Below, piece after piece: positions 34,852-43,382 of a DNA stretch of 64,000 nucleotides (the first letter of the stretch is position 1; each line of letters opens with the position of its first letter). Origin of the DNA: Pseudomonas oryzihabitans. Its GTDB lineage: Bacteria; Pseudomonadota; Gammaproteobacteria; Pseudomonadales; Pseudomonadaceae. The stretch is taken from assembly GCF_014522265.1 (NCBI RefSeq), contig NZ_CP017024.1, positions 1,454,001 to 1,518,000 on the forward strand. The letters run 5' to 3'. A model generated the notes under the pieces. The model worked only from the letters and a program-made list of their open reading frames with translations. It was not told the origin of the DNA and ran no database searches. The translations under genes and the position numbers were made by a program.

Positions 34852-34871
34852 TACTGTATGCGCAAACAGTA
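34852..34871. promoter_or_regulatory. LexA (SOS) box
   Basis: TACTGTATGCGCAAACAGTA fits CTG-N10-CAG exactly and also has the flanking TA...TA of strong LexA sites. It lies 22 bp upstream of the 58-residue gene at 34654-34830 on the minus strand and is the only such site I noticed in the window. Confidence 0.88.
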
Positions 34872-34933
34872 CTAAGCCAGGCGGAACTGTACAAGTATCC
34901 AGCGGATGAACGGTCTGTCCCCCGGGTCGGGGA

Positions 34934-35164
34934 TCAGTCGTTGCGCTGATAGAGGATCTTGTAGGTCCCGTTGGCGCAGCTGCCCACCACCATGTTGGGA
35001 TCGCGCACCTCGGCATTGGGGACCGCTTCGAGGGTATAGGCGGTCACCCCGGCCGACTGGATCTTGACCTCGATGTCGGCCTTGAGCTGGTCGCAGGACA
35101 GGGGTTCGGCCCGCACGGCGGTGCTCAGCAGGGCGGTGCAGCAGAGTAGCGATAGACGCAGCAT
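34934..35164 (-). CDS. DUF1161 family periplasmic protein
   Basis: A 76-residue secreted protein with signal peptide MLRLSLLCCTALLSTAVRAE. It is followed by the DUF1161 core with two Cys (LSCDQLKADIEVKIQSAGV; MVVGSCANGTYKILYQR) that may form a disulfide. The function is unknown. Relatives are common in pseudomonads and enterobacteria. It is separated from the SOS-box gene by 62 bp beyond the LexA site. Confidence 0.82.
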   Translation of the reverse strand: MLRLSLLCCTALLSTAVRAEPLSCDQLKADIEVKIQSAGVTAYTLEAVPNAEVRDPNMVVGSCANGTYKILYQRND

Positions 35165-35311
35165 GGCGATTTTCCTTGGCGTGATGACCTCTCAGGCTTG
35201 GACGCCCGAGCTGTGGCGATGTTCTCAGCGCTGCCCTTTGCTCAGCGAAGCGGTGGAACCTGGAGCCCGAACGGTATTTCCGATGGTCACTCCTTCCAGC
35301 GAAGTGCCCCC

Positions 35312-35980
35312 ATGTTCCAGTGGTTGAAAGACAATTCCCAAGTCCTCACGCTCTTCGCCCAGTGCTGCACCCTGGGCGTCTGGGTGCTCTATGCGCAGCT
35401 CCTGCTCAACAACTACAAGCGCCAGCGCCAGCCGCGGCTGATCATCAACCGCGGCGCCGGCAAGGGCGTGGGCGCCCTCTGCCTGCTGTCCAACATGAGC
35501 GCCGAGCCGGTGTTCATCAACCAGCTCACGGTGATCCTCAAGACCAATCGAGAGACGCTCTACACCGATGTCACCGACATCCGCGAGAGCGGCCAGGATG
35601 ACTTCGACCCTGATCTGGTGCTGGGCGAGGCGACCCACCAGGGTCCGCTCAACACCGGTGACTTCACCCACATCGGCACCTTCCAGGGCCTGATCCGCCG
35701 CGCCGCCGAGCACAACGGCCTGACCCTGGAAAACCACCGGCCGCCCGAGGGCTGGGTATTCGAGGGCCTGGAGATCCGCGCGGTCGCCTTCTATGGTTCG
35801 GATCACGATCCCATCGGAGTGCGCCGGCGCTTTCGCCTGGGCCAGCACGACGGCCACTACTGCGCGCTGATCGCCGAGGACTGGCAGACCCAGCAACTGA
35901 CCTCGCGCCGCCAGCGGCGCATGGTGCAGGACGACTGGATGGTCGACCTGGAACCCAAGGCTCAGCCAAAGAACCAGTAG
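35312..35980 (+). CDS. Hypothetical protein with one N-terminal membrane segment
   Basis: A 222-residue protein. The start MFQWLKDNSQVLTLFAQCCT leads into one hydrophobic helix (VLTLFAQCCTLGVWVLYAQLL). A soluble beta-rich domain follows (LCLLSNMSAEPVFINQLTVI; GWVFEGLEIRAVAFYGSDHD). The ATG at 35312 is preferred over an upstream in-frame start because it places the membrane segment near the N-terminus. I do not recognise the family. The 3' end overlaps the convergent SpmA/B-like gene by 19 bp. Confidence 0.65.
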   Translation: MFQWLKDNSQVLTLFAQCCTLGVWVLYAQLLLNNYKRQRQPRLIINRGAGKGVGALCLLSNMSAEPVFINQLTVILKTNRETLYTDVTDIRESGQDDFDPDLVLGEATHQGPLNTGDFTHIGTFQGLIRRAAEHNGLTLENHRPPEGWVFEGLEIRAVAFYGSDHDPIGVRRRFRLGQHDGHYCALIAEDWQTQQLTSRRQRRMVQDDWMVDLEPKAQPKNQ

Positions 35981-37191
35981 CAGATCAGGATCGACGCCGT
36001 GACCCCGGTGAACTCCGCCAGCAGGGCGCAGCCCACCGCATGGCGGGCGCGCTGGATGCCCACCGCACCGAAGTACACCGCCAGCACATAGAAGGTGGTC
36101 TCGGTACTGCCCTGGATGGTCGCCGCCACCAGCGCCGGAAAGCTGTCCACGCCGTGGGTCTGCATGGTCTCGATCAGCAGCGCGCGGGCGGCGCTGCCGG
36201 AGAAGGGCTTGACCAGCGCGGTGGGCAGGGCCTCGACGAAGCGGGTGTCCCAGCCAAAGAAGGTCACCGCATGGCGAACGCCTTCAAGGACGGCTTCCAG
36301 GGCGCCGGAGGCGCGCAGCACGCCCACTGCGCAGAGCATGGCGACCAGATAGGGCAACAGCGACTTGGCGACGTCGAAGCCTTCCTTGGCGCCTTCGACG
36401 AAGGCTTCGTAGACCGGCACCTTGCGCAGGGCGCCAAGGATCATGAACGCCAGGATGATGCCGAACAGGGTCAGGTTGCCGAGCAGCGACGACAACCCGG
36501 CCAGCGCGGTGGCGGTCAGGGTGAAGAGAAAGGCGACGAAGGCGCCGAAGGCCAGGGCGCCCCCGCCGATCCAGGCCAGCACCACCGGATCCCAGAGTTT
36601 CAGCCGCTGCATGAAGGCCACCGAGAACAGCCCGACCAGGTTGGCGCAGGTATGGGCGAGCAGGATCGGCAGGAACACCAGGGTCGGATCGGTGGCGCCC
36701 TGCTGGGCGCGGTACATGAACACCGTTACCGGCAGCAGTGTCAGCGAGGAGGCGTTGAGCACCAGGAAGAGGATCTGCGCATTGCTCGCCGTGGTGCTGC
36801 TGGGGTTGAGCTCCTGCAGGGCGCGCATGGCCTTGAGGCCGATGGGCGTGGCGGCGTTGTCCAGGCCCAGGCCGTTGGCGGCGAAGTTGAGGGTGATCAG
36901 CCCCAGCGCCGGATGGCCGCGCGGCACCTCGGGCATCAGCCGGGCGAACAGCGGCCCGAGCAATCGCGCCAGGGCGTCCACCAGCCCGGCCTTCTCGGCG
37001 ATGCGCAGGATGCCGAGCCAGAGGGTCAGGGTGCCGAACAGCAGCACCATGACCTCCACCGACAGCTTGGCCATGGCGAACAGGCTCTCCACCATGGCGG
37101 CGAACACCCCGGTGTTGCCGGCCACCAGCCACTGGCCGAAGGCGCTGATCCCGGCAACGATGAAGAAGCCCAGCCACAACCCGTTGAGCAT
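35962..37191 (-). CDS. SpmA-SpmB-like fused membrane protein (nucleoside recognition)
   Basis: A 409-residue inner-membrane protein with about ten hydrophobic segments and two Gate/nucleoside-recognition-type repeats. The first half resembles SpmA (LGLITLNFAANGLGLDNAATPIG, split here for length: NFAANGLGLDNAATP). The second resembles SpmB (VAATIQGSTETTFYVLAVYF). In Bacillus the two halves are separate spore-maturation proteins; non-sporulating bacteria carry the fusion with unknown transport function. The length is normal for the fused family. Confidence 0.85.
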   Translation of the reverse strand: MLNGLWLGFFIVAGISAFGQWLVAGNTGVFAAMVESLFAMAKLSVEVMVLLFGTLTLWLGILRIAEKAGLVDALARLLGPLFARLMPEVPRGHPALGLITLNFAANGLGLDNAATPIGLKAMRALQELNPSSTTASNAQILFLVLNASSLTLLPVTVFMYRAQQGATDPTLVFLPILLAHTCANLVGLFSVAFMQRLKLWDPVVLAWIGGGALAFGAFVAFLFTLTATALAGLSSLLGNLTLFGIILAFMILGALRKVPVYEAFVEGAKEGFDVAKSLLPYLVAMLCAVGVLRASGALEAVLEGVRHAVTFFGWDTRFVEALPTALVKPFSGSAARALLIETMQTHGVDSFPALVAATIQGSTETTFYVLAVYFGAVGIQRARHAVGCALLAEFTGVTASILICYWFFG

Positions 37192-37318
37192 CGCGGTTCT
37201 CCCGGCAAAACGGCGATGATAACCGCAGCGTCCGCTCCCTGCAGGGACGCCGTTCAGTCTGTGGTCATCGCCGTCGGGTTATCCTCTGACCTTTCACGCA
37301 ACCCGCTGGAGTCCGCCC

Positions 37319-37888
37319 ATGCGTCTGTCCGTTCTCGCCCTGCCGCTGGTGCTCGCCGCCAGTCCGGTCTTCGCCTTCAACCTCAACGACGCCGTCAACG
37401 CCTACAACGGCGCCAACGGCAACAACAACGCCAAGGCCACCGCCGCCGCGGCGGCCACGCCCCAGGCCCAGGGCCTGCTGCAGGCGCTGACCAGCCAGCT
37501 CAACGTCACCCCGCAGCAGGCGGTGGGCGGCACCGGCGCCCTGCTCGGCCTGGCCAAGAATCAGCTGGTGGGCAACGACTATCGCCAGCTGGCCAAGGCC
37601 GTGCCAGGCCTGGATCAGCTGGCCGGCGCCAATGCCACTGGCGGCCTGGCGCAACTGGGCGGCCTGGGCAGTCTGCTCGGTGGCGGCGGTCAGGATGCCA
37701 AGCAGAGTCCGCTGGGCAGCCTGCTGGGCAATGTCGACAGCCGCCAGGACGTCGACAAGACCTTCAACGCCCTGGGCATGAACAGTGGCATGACCAGCCA
37801 GTTCGCCCAGGTGATCCTCGGCTATCTCGGCAAGCAAGGCACCCAGCCCTCCCTGCTGAGCACCCTGGGCAATGTCTGGGGCCTGTGA
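37319..37888 (+). CDS. DUF2780 secreted protein
   Basis: A 189-residue secreted protein with signal peptide MRLSVLALPLVLAASPVFAF. A low-complexity Asn/Ala/Gly stretch follows, then a DUF2780-type domain (QALTSQLNVTPQQAVGGTGA; LAKAVPGLDQLAGA; FNALGMNSGMTSQFAQVILG). The family (VcgC/VcgE-like) has unknown function. Its end overlaps the ubiC start by 17 bp, so the two may be co-translated, though ubiC probably also has its own signals. Confidence 0.83.
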   Translation: MRLSVLALPLVLAASPVFAFNLNDAVNAYNGANGNNNAKATAAAAATPQAQGLLQALTSQLNVTPQQAVGGTGALLGLAKNQLVGNDYRQLAKAVPGLDQLAGANATGGLAQLGGLGSLLGGGGQDAKQSPLGSLLGNVDSRQDVDKTFNALGMNSGMTSQFAQVILGYLGKQGTQPSLLSTLGNVWGL

Positions 37889-38429
37889 CGGCGGCCCGCG
37901 CTGGCTGACCTACGCAGCGGCCGGCGCCGAGCCGGACTACGCCGAGGCGCCGCTCGGCTGGCTTTATGCGGACCGTGGTTCCCTCACCGAACGGCTGACC
38001 GCCCTCAGCGATGGACGCTTCGCCGTCGAAATGATCGCCCAGGGCTGGCAACCGCTGCGCCCGGACGAGTGCCAGGCGCTTGAAGTGCCGCCGGCCAGCC
38101 CCGGCTGGGTGCGCGAGGTCTGGCTGCGCGGCAATGGCGAAGCCTGGGTCTTCGCCCGCAGCGTGGCGGCGCGCACGGCCCTGGAAGCGGCGGATTTCGA
38201 CCTGGCGGCGCTGGGCGAGCGGCCGCTCGGGCACTGGCTGTTCCAGGCACCGGCCTTTGTCCGCGGGCCGCTGCAAGCCTGCCGCTATCCACTGGCCTGG
38301 CTGCCCGCAGGGGCGGCAACCGCGCCCTGCTGGGCCCGGCGCTCGGTGTTCCGGCGCGGTCCCCTGGCGATCCTGGTGGGCGAGGTCTTTCTGCCGGCCT
38401 TCTGGCCTCACGCCGGGCGCGAGGGCTAG
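37872..38429 (+). CDS. ubiC: Chorismate pyruvate-lyase
   Basis: A 185-residue enzyme that converts chorismate to 4-hydroxybenzoate and pyruvate, the first step of ubiquinone synthesis. Conserved blocks are WLYADRGSLTERLTALSDG, EVWLRGNGEAWVFARSVA, ERPLGHWLFQ and ARRSVFRRGPLAILVGEVFL, with the active-site Arg and Glu. It is 75 bp upstream of ubiA in the usual operon. It overlaps the preceding DUF2780 gene. Confidence 0.93.
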   Translation: MSGACDGGPRWLTYAAAGAEPDYAEAPLGWLYADRGSLTERLTALSDGRFAVEMIAQGWQPLRPDECQALEVPPASPGWVREVWLRGNGEAWVFARSVAARTALEAADFDLAALGERPLGHWLFQAPAFVRGPLQACRYPLAWLPAGAATAPCWARRSVFRRGPLAILVGEVFLPAFWPHAGREG

Positions 38430-38504
38430 GCGGAGCATCACGACGGCAGCGGCGACGCCCCGGGGCCCCTATAATCGCCAGGCCCTTCACCATGCAGCCG
38501 TCCG

Positions 38505-39452
38505 ATGAAAAAGAACGCCTCCCGTCCCCGTGATCGCCGTCCTGCCGCGCCGCGCGGCCCCGAGCCCAGCGCCCGGGTGATCGCCACGCGTCCGCGCCGC
38601 GAGCGCATCCGCGACTTTGTCCAACTGACCCGGCTGGACCGACCCATCGGTATCTATCTGCTGCTCTGGCCCACCCTCTGGGCGCTGTGGATCGCTGCCG
38701 AGGGCGTGCCGAGTCTGAAGAATCTGCTGATCTTCGTGCTCGGCGTGGTGCTGATGCGCTCGGCCGGCTGCGTGATCAACGACTTCGCCGACCGCAACTT
38801 CGACGGCCATGTCGCCCGCACCAAGAATCGTCCCCTGGCCACCGGGCGCATCTCGCCCAAGGAAGCCCTGCTGTTCTTTGCCGTGCTGGTGCTGCTCAGC
38901 TTCGGCCTGGTGCTCTGCACCAATGCCACCACCGTCTGGCTGTCCTTTGGCGCCCTTGGCGTAGCGGCGCTCTATCCCTTCATGAAGAGATATACCTACT
39001 ACCCTCAGGCGGTACTGGGTGCGGCCTTTTCCTGGGGCATGCCCATGGCCTTCACCGCCGAGACCGGCGAGTTGCCGGCGGCGGCCTGGCTGCTGTTCGT
39101 CGCCAACGTGATCTGGACGGTGGGCTACGACACCTACTACGCCATGGCCGACCGCGAAGACGATCTCAAGATCGGGGTGAAATCCACCGCCATCCTGTTC
39201 GGCGACGCCGACCGGGTGATCGTCGCCACCCTGCAGGGCCTGACGCTGTTCTGCCTGGCGCTGGCCGGCGGCCGCTTCGGCCTGGGCCTGCCCTTCTACC
39301 TGGGCCTGCTGGTGGCAGCCGGCTGCTTCGCCTGGGAATTCCACGTCACCCGCAACCGTGACCCGCTGGTGTGCTTCAGGGCCTTCCTGCACAACCACTG
39401 GGCGGGTCTGGCGATCCTCATCGGGATCATCGCCGATTACGGACTGCGCTGA
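38505..39452 (+). CDS. ubiA: 4-hydroxybenzoate polyprenyltransferase
   Basis: A 315-residue inner-membrane prenyltransferase that joins 4-hydroxybenzoate to the polyprenyl tail in ubiquinone synthesis. The two Asp-rich motifs are [20 protein letters not shown] and [20 protein letters not shown]. Seven to nine hydrophobic helices are seen. The N-terminus has a ~35-residue basic extension ([20 protein letters not shown]) beyond the usual start; an in-frame GTG at 38577 would give a more typical length. The 3' end overlaps the convergent EamA gene by 16 bp. Confidence 0.95.
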   Translation: MKKNASRPRDRRPAAPRGPEPSARVIATRPRRERIRDFVQLTRLDRPIGIYLLLWPTLWALWIAAEGVPSLKNLLIFVLGVVLMRSAGCVINDFADRNFDGHVARTKNRPLATGRISPKEALLFFAVLVLLSFGLVLCTNATTVWLSFGALGVAALYPFMKRYTYYPQAVLGAAFSWGMPMAFTAETGELPAAAWLLFVANVIWTVGYDTYYAMADREDDLKIGVKSTAILFGDADRVIVATLQGLTLFCLALAGGRFGLGLPFYLGLLVAAGCFAWEFHVTRNRDPLVCFRAFLHNHWAGLAILIGIIADYGLR

Positions 39453-40426
39453 GCCGGAGCGCCCGCGGCGGCATCGGCCACCACCTCCGGCAGCGCCTCG
39501 GGTTGCGCCGCCGGCACCGCCCGGGCCTTCTTGGCCCTGGAGGCCTTGCGGCTCTGCTGCCAGGCCACCGCCAGGCCGCTGGCGCAGATGATGAGGATGC
39601 CGATCAGCGCGCCGCTGTCCGGCACATGGCCGAAGACGAGGTAGCCGATGATGCCGGCGGTGACGATCTGGCCGTAGCTGAAGGGCGCCAGCAGCGCCGG
39701 CGGCGCATAACGGAAGGCCTGGGTCAGCAGCAGGTGGCCGGACATGCCGAAGAGGCCGAGCAGCGCCAGCATGAAGCCGTGGGTCAGGGTCGGGATCTCC
39801 CAGAAGAAGGGCACCACGCTGCTCAGCACCAGGGTATTGATGATGCCGGTGAGAAAGTTGCTGGTGGTGGGGCTGTCGATGCCGCTGAGCAGGCGCGTCA
39901 GTAGCTGGTAGAGGCCGAAGCACACCGCCGAGCAGACCGGCAGCAGCACCGCCGGGGTGAACAGCTGGCCGCCCGGCCGCACGATGACCAGCACCCCGAT
40001 GAAGCCGGCCAGCACCGCCGCCCACTGGCTGCGGGTCACGCTCTCCTTGAGCAGCGGCACCGACAGTGCCGTCACCATCAGCGGGGCGAGAAAGTTGACC
40101 GCGGTGGCCTCGGCCATCGGCAGATAGCGCAGCCCGGTAGTGAAGAACAGGCTGCAGCCGATCAGGCACAGCGCCCTGAGCACCTGCAGCCCCGGCCGCT
40201 TGGTGCGGATCACCGCCAGCCCCGAGCGCGGGATGAAGATGCCCATCATCAGCAGGGTGTGGGAGAGGTAGCGGGCCCAGACCACCATGACCACCGGATA
40301 GAAGCCGGACAGGTACTTGGAGAGGGCATCGTGGGATGCGAACAGCCAGACCGCGAGGCAGATCAGGGCGATGCCCTTGAGCGGCTGGTCGGCGAATCTC
40401 AGAGTGGGTCCTGCGGTAGCGCTCAT
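39437..40426 (-). CDS. EamA/DMT-family transporter
   Basis: A 329-residue inner-membrane transporter with ten hydrophobic segments in two EamA repeats ([40 protein letters not shown]; then [16 protein letters not shown]). An Ala/Pro-rich tail follows. The ATG at 40426 has GGGAG upstream and is preferred to the ATG 20 codons before it. The substrate is unknown. The 243-bp gap upstream (40427-40669) shows no gene; it has an AT-rich patch near 40600 that may hold the promoter. Confidence 0.87.
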   Translation of the reverse strand: MSATAGPTLRFADQPLKGIALICLAVWLFASHDALSKYLSGFYPVVMVVWARYLSHTLLMMGIFIPRSGLAVIRTKRPGLQVLRALCLIGCSLFFTTGLRYLPMAEATAVNFLAPLMVTALSVPLLKESVTRSQWAAVLAGFIGVLVIVRPGGQLFTPAVLLPVCSAVCFGLYQLLTRLLSGIDSPTTSNFLTGIINTLVLSSVVPFFWEIPTLTHGFMLALLGLFGMSGHLLLTQAFRYAPPALLAPFSYGQIVTAGIIGYLVFGHVPDSGALIGILIICASGLAVAWQQSRKASRAKKARAVPAAQPEALPEVVADAAAGAPAQRSP

Positions 40427-40669
40427 TGGACTCCCGTGGTACTGACGGCGGTCCCTGACCGCCTGCATGATCCGGCCGTCCTGCACGGCGGTCCGTCGGC
40501 GTGACCACCGACTCGGGACATGGACCTCGACGCCACCGGAGCGTGCCGTCGAGCAGCCATCCTGTCGCCCTCAGGACCGCGATACCGGGCGATATTTCAA
40601 TAGCTTACTAACTATGACCCGGCGTGCAGCCCGGTCTCCCCCGAGCTTAGTCCAAGCGCCCCGCCGATC

Positions 40670-41623
40670 TCAATGCGCTTGGCCGACGACTTCGCTGACG
40701 GCCCGCACGAAGGCCTCGTCCGCCTCCAGCGCCCCGGGTATCTGCTCGCGCAGATAGGCCACCCAGGTGCGGATCTTGGCATCCAGGTACTGCCGCGAGG
40801 CATAGAGGGCATAGACGTTGAGGCGCTGCAGGCGATAGGCCGGCAGCACTCGCACCAGGCTGCCGTCACGCAGGCCGTCCACCGCCGAATAGAGCGGCAG
40901 CACGCCAATCCCCAGCCCCTGGCGCAGGGCCTCGGTCATGGCGTCGCCGACGTTGACCTGGAAGGGGGTCTCGCCGATGCGATAGGTTTCCGGTCCATTG
41001 GGGCCGTCGAAGTGCCAGCGGTCGAAGGACACCACCGGACTGATGAATCTCAGGCAGGCGTGATTGGCCAGCTCCGCCGGCGTCTGCGGCTGGCCATGCT
41101 CCTGCAGATAGGCCGGCGAGGCGCAGAGGATGCTGTAGGTGTGGCCGATCTGCTGGGAGACGAAGCCGGAGTCGGGCAGCTCCACGGCTACCACGATGGC
41201 GAGATCAAAGCCCTCCTCCAGCAGATCGGGGATGCGGTTGGCCATGGTCAGGTCGAAGCGCACCTCGGGGTGCAGGGCGCGATAGCCGGCGATGGCGCGG
41301 ATCACGTAATGCTGACCGATGCCGGTCATGCTGTGCACCCGCAGCCGCCCTTCGGGCCGCGCCTGGGCGTGCCCGGCCTCGGCTTCGGCCTCCTCGACAT
41401 AGGCGAGGATCTGCTCGCAGCGCGCCAGGTAGCGCTGGCCGGCTTCGGTCAGGGCGATGCGTCTCGTCGTGCGGTGCAGCAGGCGGGTGCGCAGATGGGT
41501 TTCCAGATGGGCCACCGCCCGGGAGACGTGGGCCGTGGTGGTCTGCAGCGTCTGGGCCGCGCCGGTGAAGCTGCCGCTTTCCACCACGGCGACGAAAACG
41601 CGCATGTTGTGCAGGGTGTCCAT
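40670..41623 (-). CDS. LysR-family regulator divergent from efflux operon
   Basis: A 317-residue LysR regulator. The helix-turn-helix lies in residues 5-65 (MRVFVAVVESGSFTGAAQTL then TTTAHVSRAVAHLE). The effector domain starts near 90 (GRLRVHSMTGIGQHYVIRAI). The ATG at 41623 begins MDTLHNMRVF; an ATG 12 codons earlier is possible. It faces the NodT-FUSC-DUF1656-HlyD operon across 214 bp containing a LysR-type palindrome, so it is probably its activator, as AaeR is for AaeXAB in E. coli. Confidence 0.88.
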   Translation of the reverse strand: MDTLHNMRVFVAVVESGSFTGAAQTLQTTTAHVSRAVAHLETHLRTRLLHRTTRRIALTEAGQRYLARCEQILAYVEEAEAEAGHAQARPEGRLRVHSMTGIGQHYVIRAIAGYRALHPEVRFDLTMANRIPDLLEEGFDLAIVVAVELPDSGFVSQQIGHTYSILCASPAYLQEHGQPQTPAELANHACLRFISPVVSFDRWHFDGPNGPETYRIGETPFQVNVGDAMTEALRQGLGIGVLPLYSAVDGLRDGSLVRVLPAYRLQRLNVYALYASRQYLDAKIRTWVAYLREQIPGALEADEAFVRAVSEVVGQAH

Positions 41624-41663
41624 GCCGCCTCGACAGTCGGGAAAAGCGTCATTCTCCATATTA

Positions 41664-41678
41664 TTTCAGTATGTGAAA
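41664..41678. promoter_or_regulatory. LysR-type palindrome
   Basis: TTTCA-GTATG-TGAAA is a perfect inverted repeat containing the T-N11-A pattern of LysR sites. It lies 41 bp before the regulator's start, in the divergent promoter region of the efflux operon. Confidence 0.65.
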
Positions 41679-41837
41679 CAAAGATTCGCGGGTTGACGCG
41701 CTAATCGACCACCCCGGAATTTTATAGAATCGTTAGCAGCCTAATGGTAACGTCCGCTGACCTCGCGGTTTACGTCCGTCCTCTACAGGCGTCCTCTTCA
41801 GTTCCAGCTCATCTCGCCAACCTCGCTGCGCTGCCTC

Positions 41838-43382
41838 ATGCCAGACGCAGGTTTGGCCCTGTTGCCAACGGACCTCCACGTGTCGCCTTCCTCTAGCAGA
41901 GTCTGGCCTGCGCTCTCGGTGGTCGCCCTCGCGACCCTGCTGGCCGGCTGTATCGGTACCGGTCACAACGCGCCCCAGGCGCAGCGCCTCGACGACCAGG
42001 CGCTGGCCACCGACGGAGCCATCCAGGCCGCCGCCAGCCAGGCCGCCTGGCCCGAGCGCCAGTGGTGGCGCGCCTATGGCGATCCCCAGCTGGATGCCTG
42101 GATCAGCGGCGCCCTGGCGGACAACCCGCGCCTGGCCACGGCTGCCGCCCGGGTGCGCCGCGCCGAGTCCCTGGCCGGCCTGGCCGAATCCCGTGAAGCC
42201 CTGCAGGTCGAGGGCAAGGGCGCCTTCAAGCGCTACAGCTGGCCCACCGACGGCTTCTATGGCCCGGGCGAGCTGGCCGATCGCACCACCTGGAACAACA
42301 ATGCCGAACTGGGTCTGAGCTATGCCCTGGACTTCTGGGGCCGCGAACGCGACGCCAGCGCCCAGGCCCTGGACCAGGCCCACCAGGCCGCCGCCGAGGT
42401 GCGCGCGGCCGAGCTGGAGCTGACCGGCAACATCGTCCGCAGCTATATCGGCTTCGCCCTGCACCACGACCAGCGCGACATCCTCGCCGCCACCCTGGAG
42501 CAGCAGCGGCACCTGGCCGACCTCGCCCAGCGCCAGCTGGACGGCGGCCTCGGCACCCAGTTCGAGGTCAGCCAGGCGCGCGCCCTGCTGCCCGAGACCG
42601 AACGCCAGCTGGAAGCCCTGGACGAGACCCTGGCGCTGGATCGCAACCAGCTCGCCGCCCTGGCCGGCAAGGGCCCGGGTGCCGGCGCCCGCCTGCAACG
42701 CCCGCGCCTGACCCTGGGCGCGGCACCGCGCCTGCCCAGCGCCCTGCCGCTGGAACTGGTCGGCAAGCGCCCCGACGTGGTGGCGCGTCGCTGGCAGATC
42801 GCCGCGGCGGCGAAGGGCGTGGACGTCGCCCGCGCCAGCTTCTATCCCAACATCGACCTGGTGGCCAACGTCGGCCAGTTCCTGACCCTGGGTCGCCTCA
42901 GCGAGATGCTGACCCACGCCAAGACCGGCTCCTTCATAGGTCCCGCCTTTTCCTTACCGATCTATGACGGTGGCGCCCTGCGCGGTCGCCTCGGCGCGGA
43001 GTCGGCGGCCTACGACGTGGCCGTCAGCGCCTACAACCAGACCCTCGTCGACGCCCTCAAGGACATCTCCGACGCCCTGATCAAGGCCGATTCGGCAGCC
43101 CGGCAGGCCACCCTCGCCGACCAGGCCAGCCAGGAGGCCCAGCGCACCTACAACATCGCCCGCGAGGCCTTTCGCCGCGGCCTGACCGACTACCTGCACG
43201 TGCTCGACGCCCAGACCCGGCTGTTCGCCCAGCAACGCGTCACCGCCCAGGTGCACGCCCTGCGCCTGGCGGCCCAGGCCGCGGCCCTGGTCGCCCTCGG
43301 TGGCGGCGCGGACCTCGAACGCGGCCCGGGCGACCACGACCTAGTGCCGGCGCGCGTCGCCGTCGAGCGAGCCCCCCGATGA
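41838..43382 (+). CDS. Outer-membrane efflux lipoprotein (NodT/OprM family)
   Basis: A 514-residue outer-membrane channel with lipobox LATLLAGC near residue 38. Two OEP repeats show QWWRAYGDPQLDAWI, ELGLSYALDFWGRERDA, PLELVGKRPDVVARRWQIAA and GPAFSLPIYDGGALRGRLGA. The ATG at 41838 gives a long N-region; a GTG at 41880 would give a shorter and more usual signal sequence. It is the first gene of a four-gene tripartite pump and overlaps the FUSC gene by ATGA. Confidence 0.9.
   Translation: MPDAGLALLPTDLHVSPSSSRVWPALSVVALATLLAGCIGTGHNAPQAQRLDDQALATDGAIQAAASQAAWPERQWWRAYGDPQLDAWISGALADNPRLATAAARVRRAESLAGLAESREALQVEGKGAFKRYSWPTDGFYGPGELADRTTWNNNAELGLSYALDFWGRERDASAQALDQAHQAAAEVRAAELELTGNIVRSYIGFALHHDQRDILAATLEQQRHLADLAQRQLDGGLGTQFEVSQARALLPETERQLEALDETLALDRNQLAALAGKGPGAGARLQRPRLTLGAAPRLPSALPLELVGKRPDVVARRWQIAAAAKGVDVARASFYPNIDLVANVGQFLTLGRLSEMLTHAKTGSFIGPAFSLPIYDGGALRGRLGAESAAYDVAVSAYNQTLVDALKDISDALIKADSAARQATLADQASQEAQRTYNIAREAFRRGLTDYLHVLDAQTRLFAQQRVTAQVHALRLAAQAAALVALGGGADLERGPGDHDLVPARVAVERAPR

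Noticed and set aside
34852-34871. The palindrome as a Fur or other iron box
   Set aside because: The CTG-N10-CAG pattern is that of LexA; no GATAAT hexamers are present.
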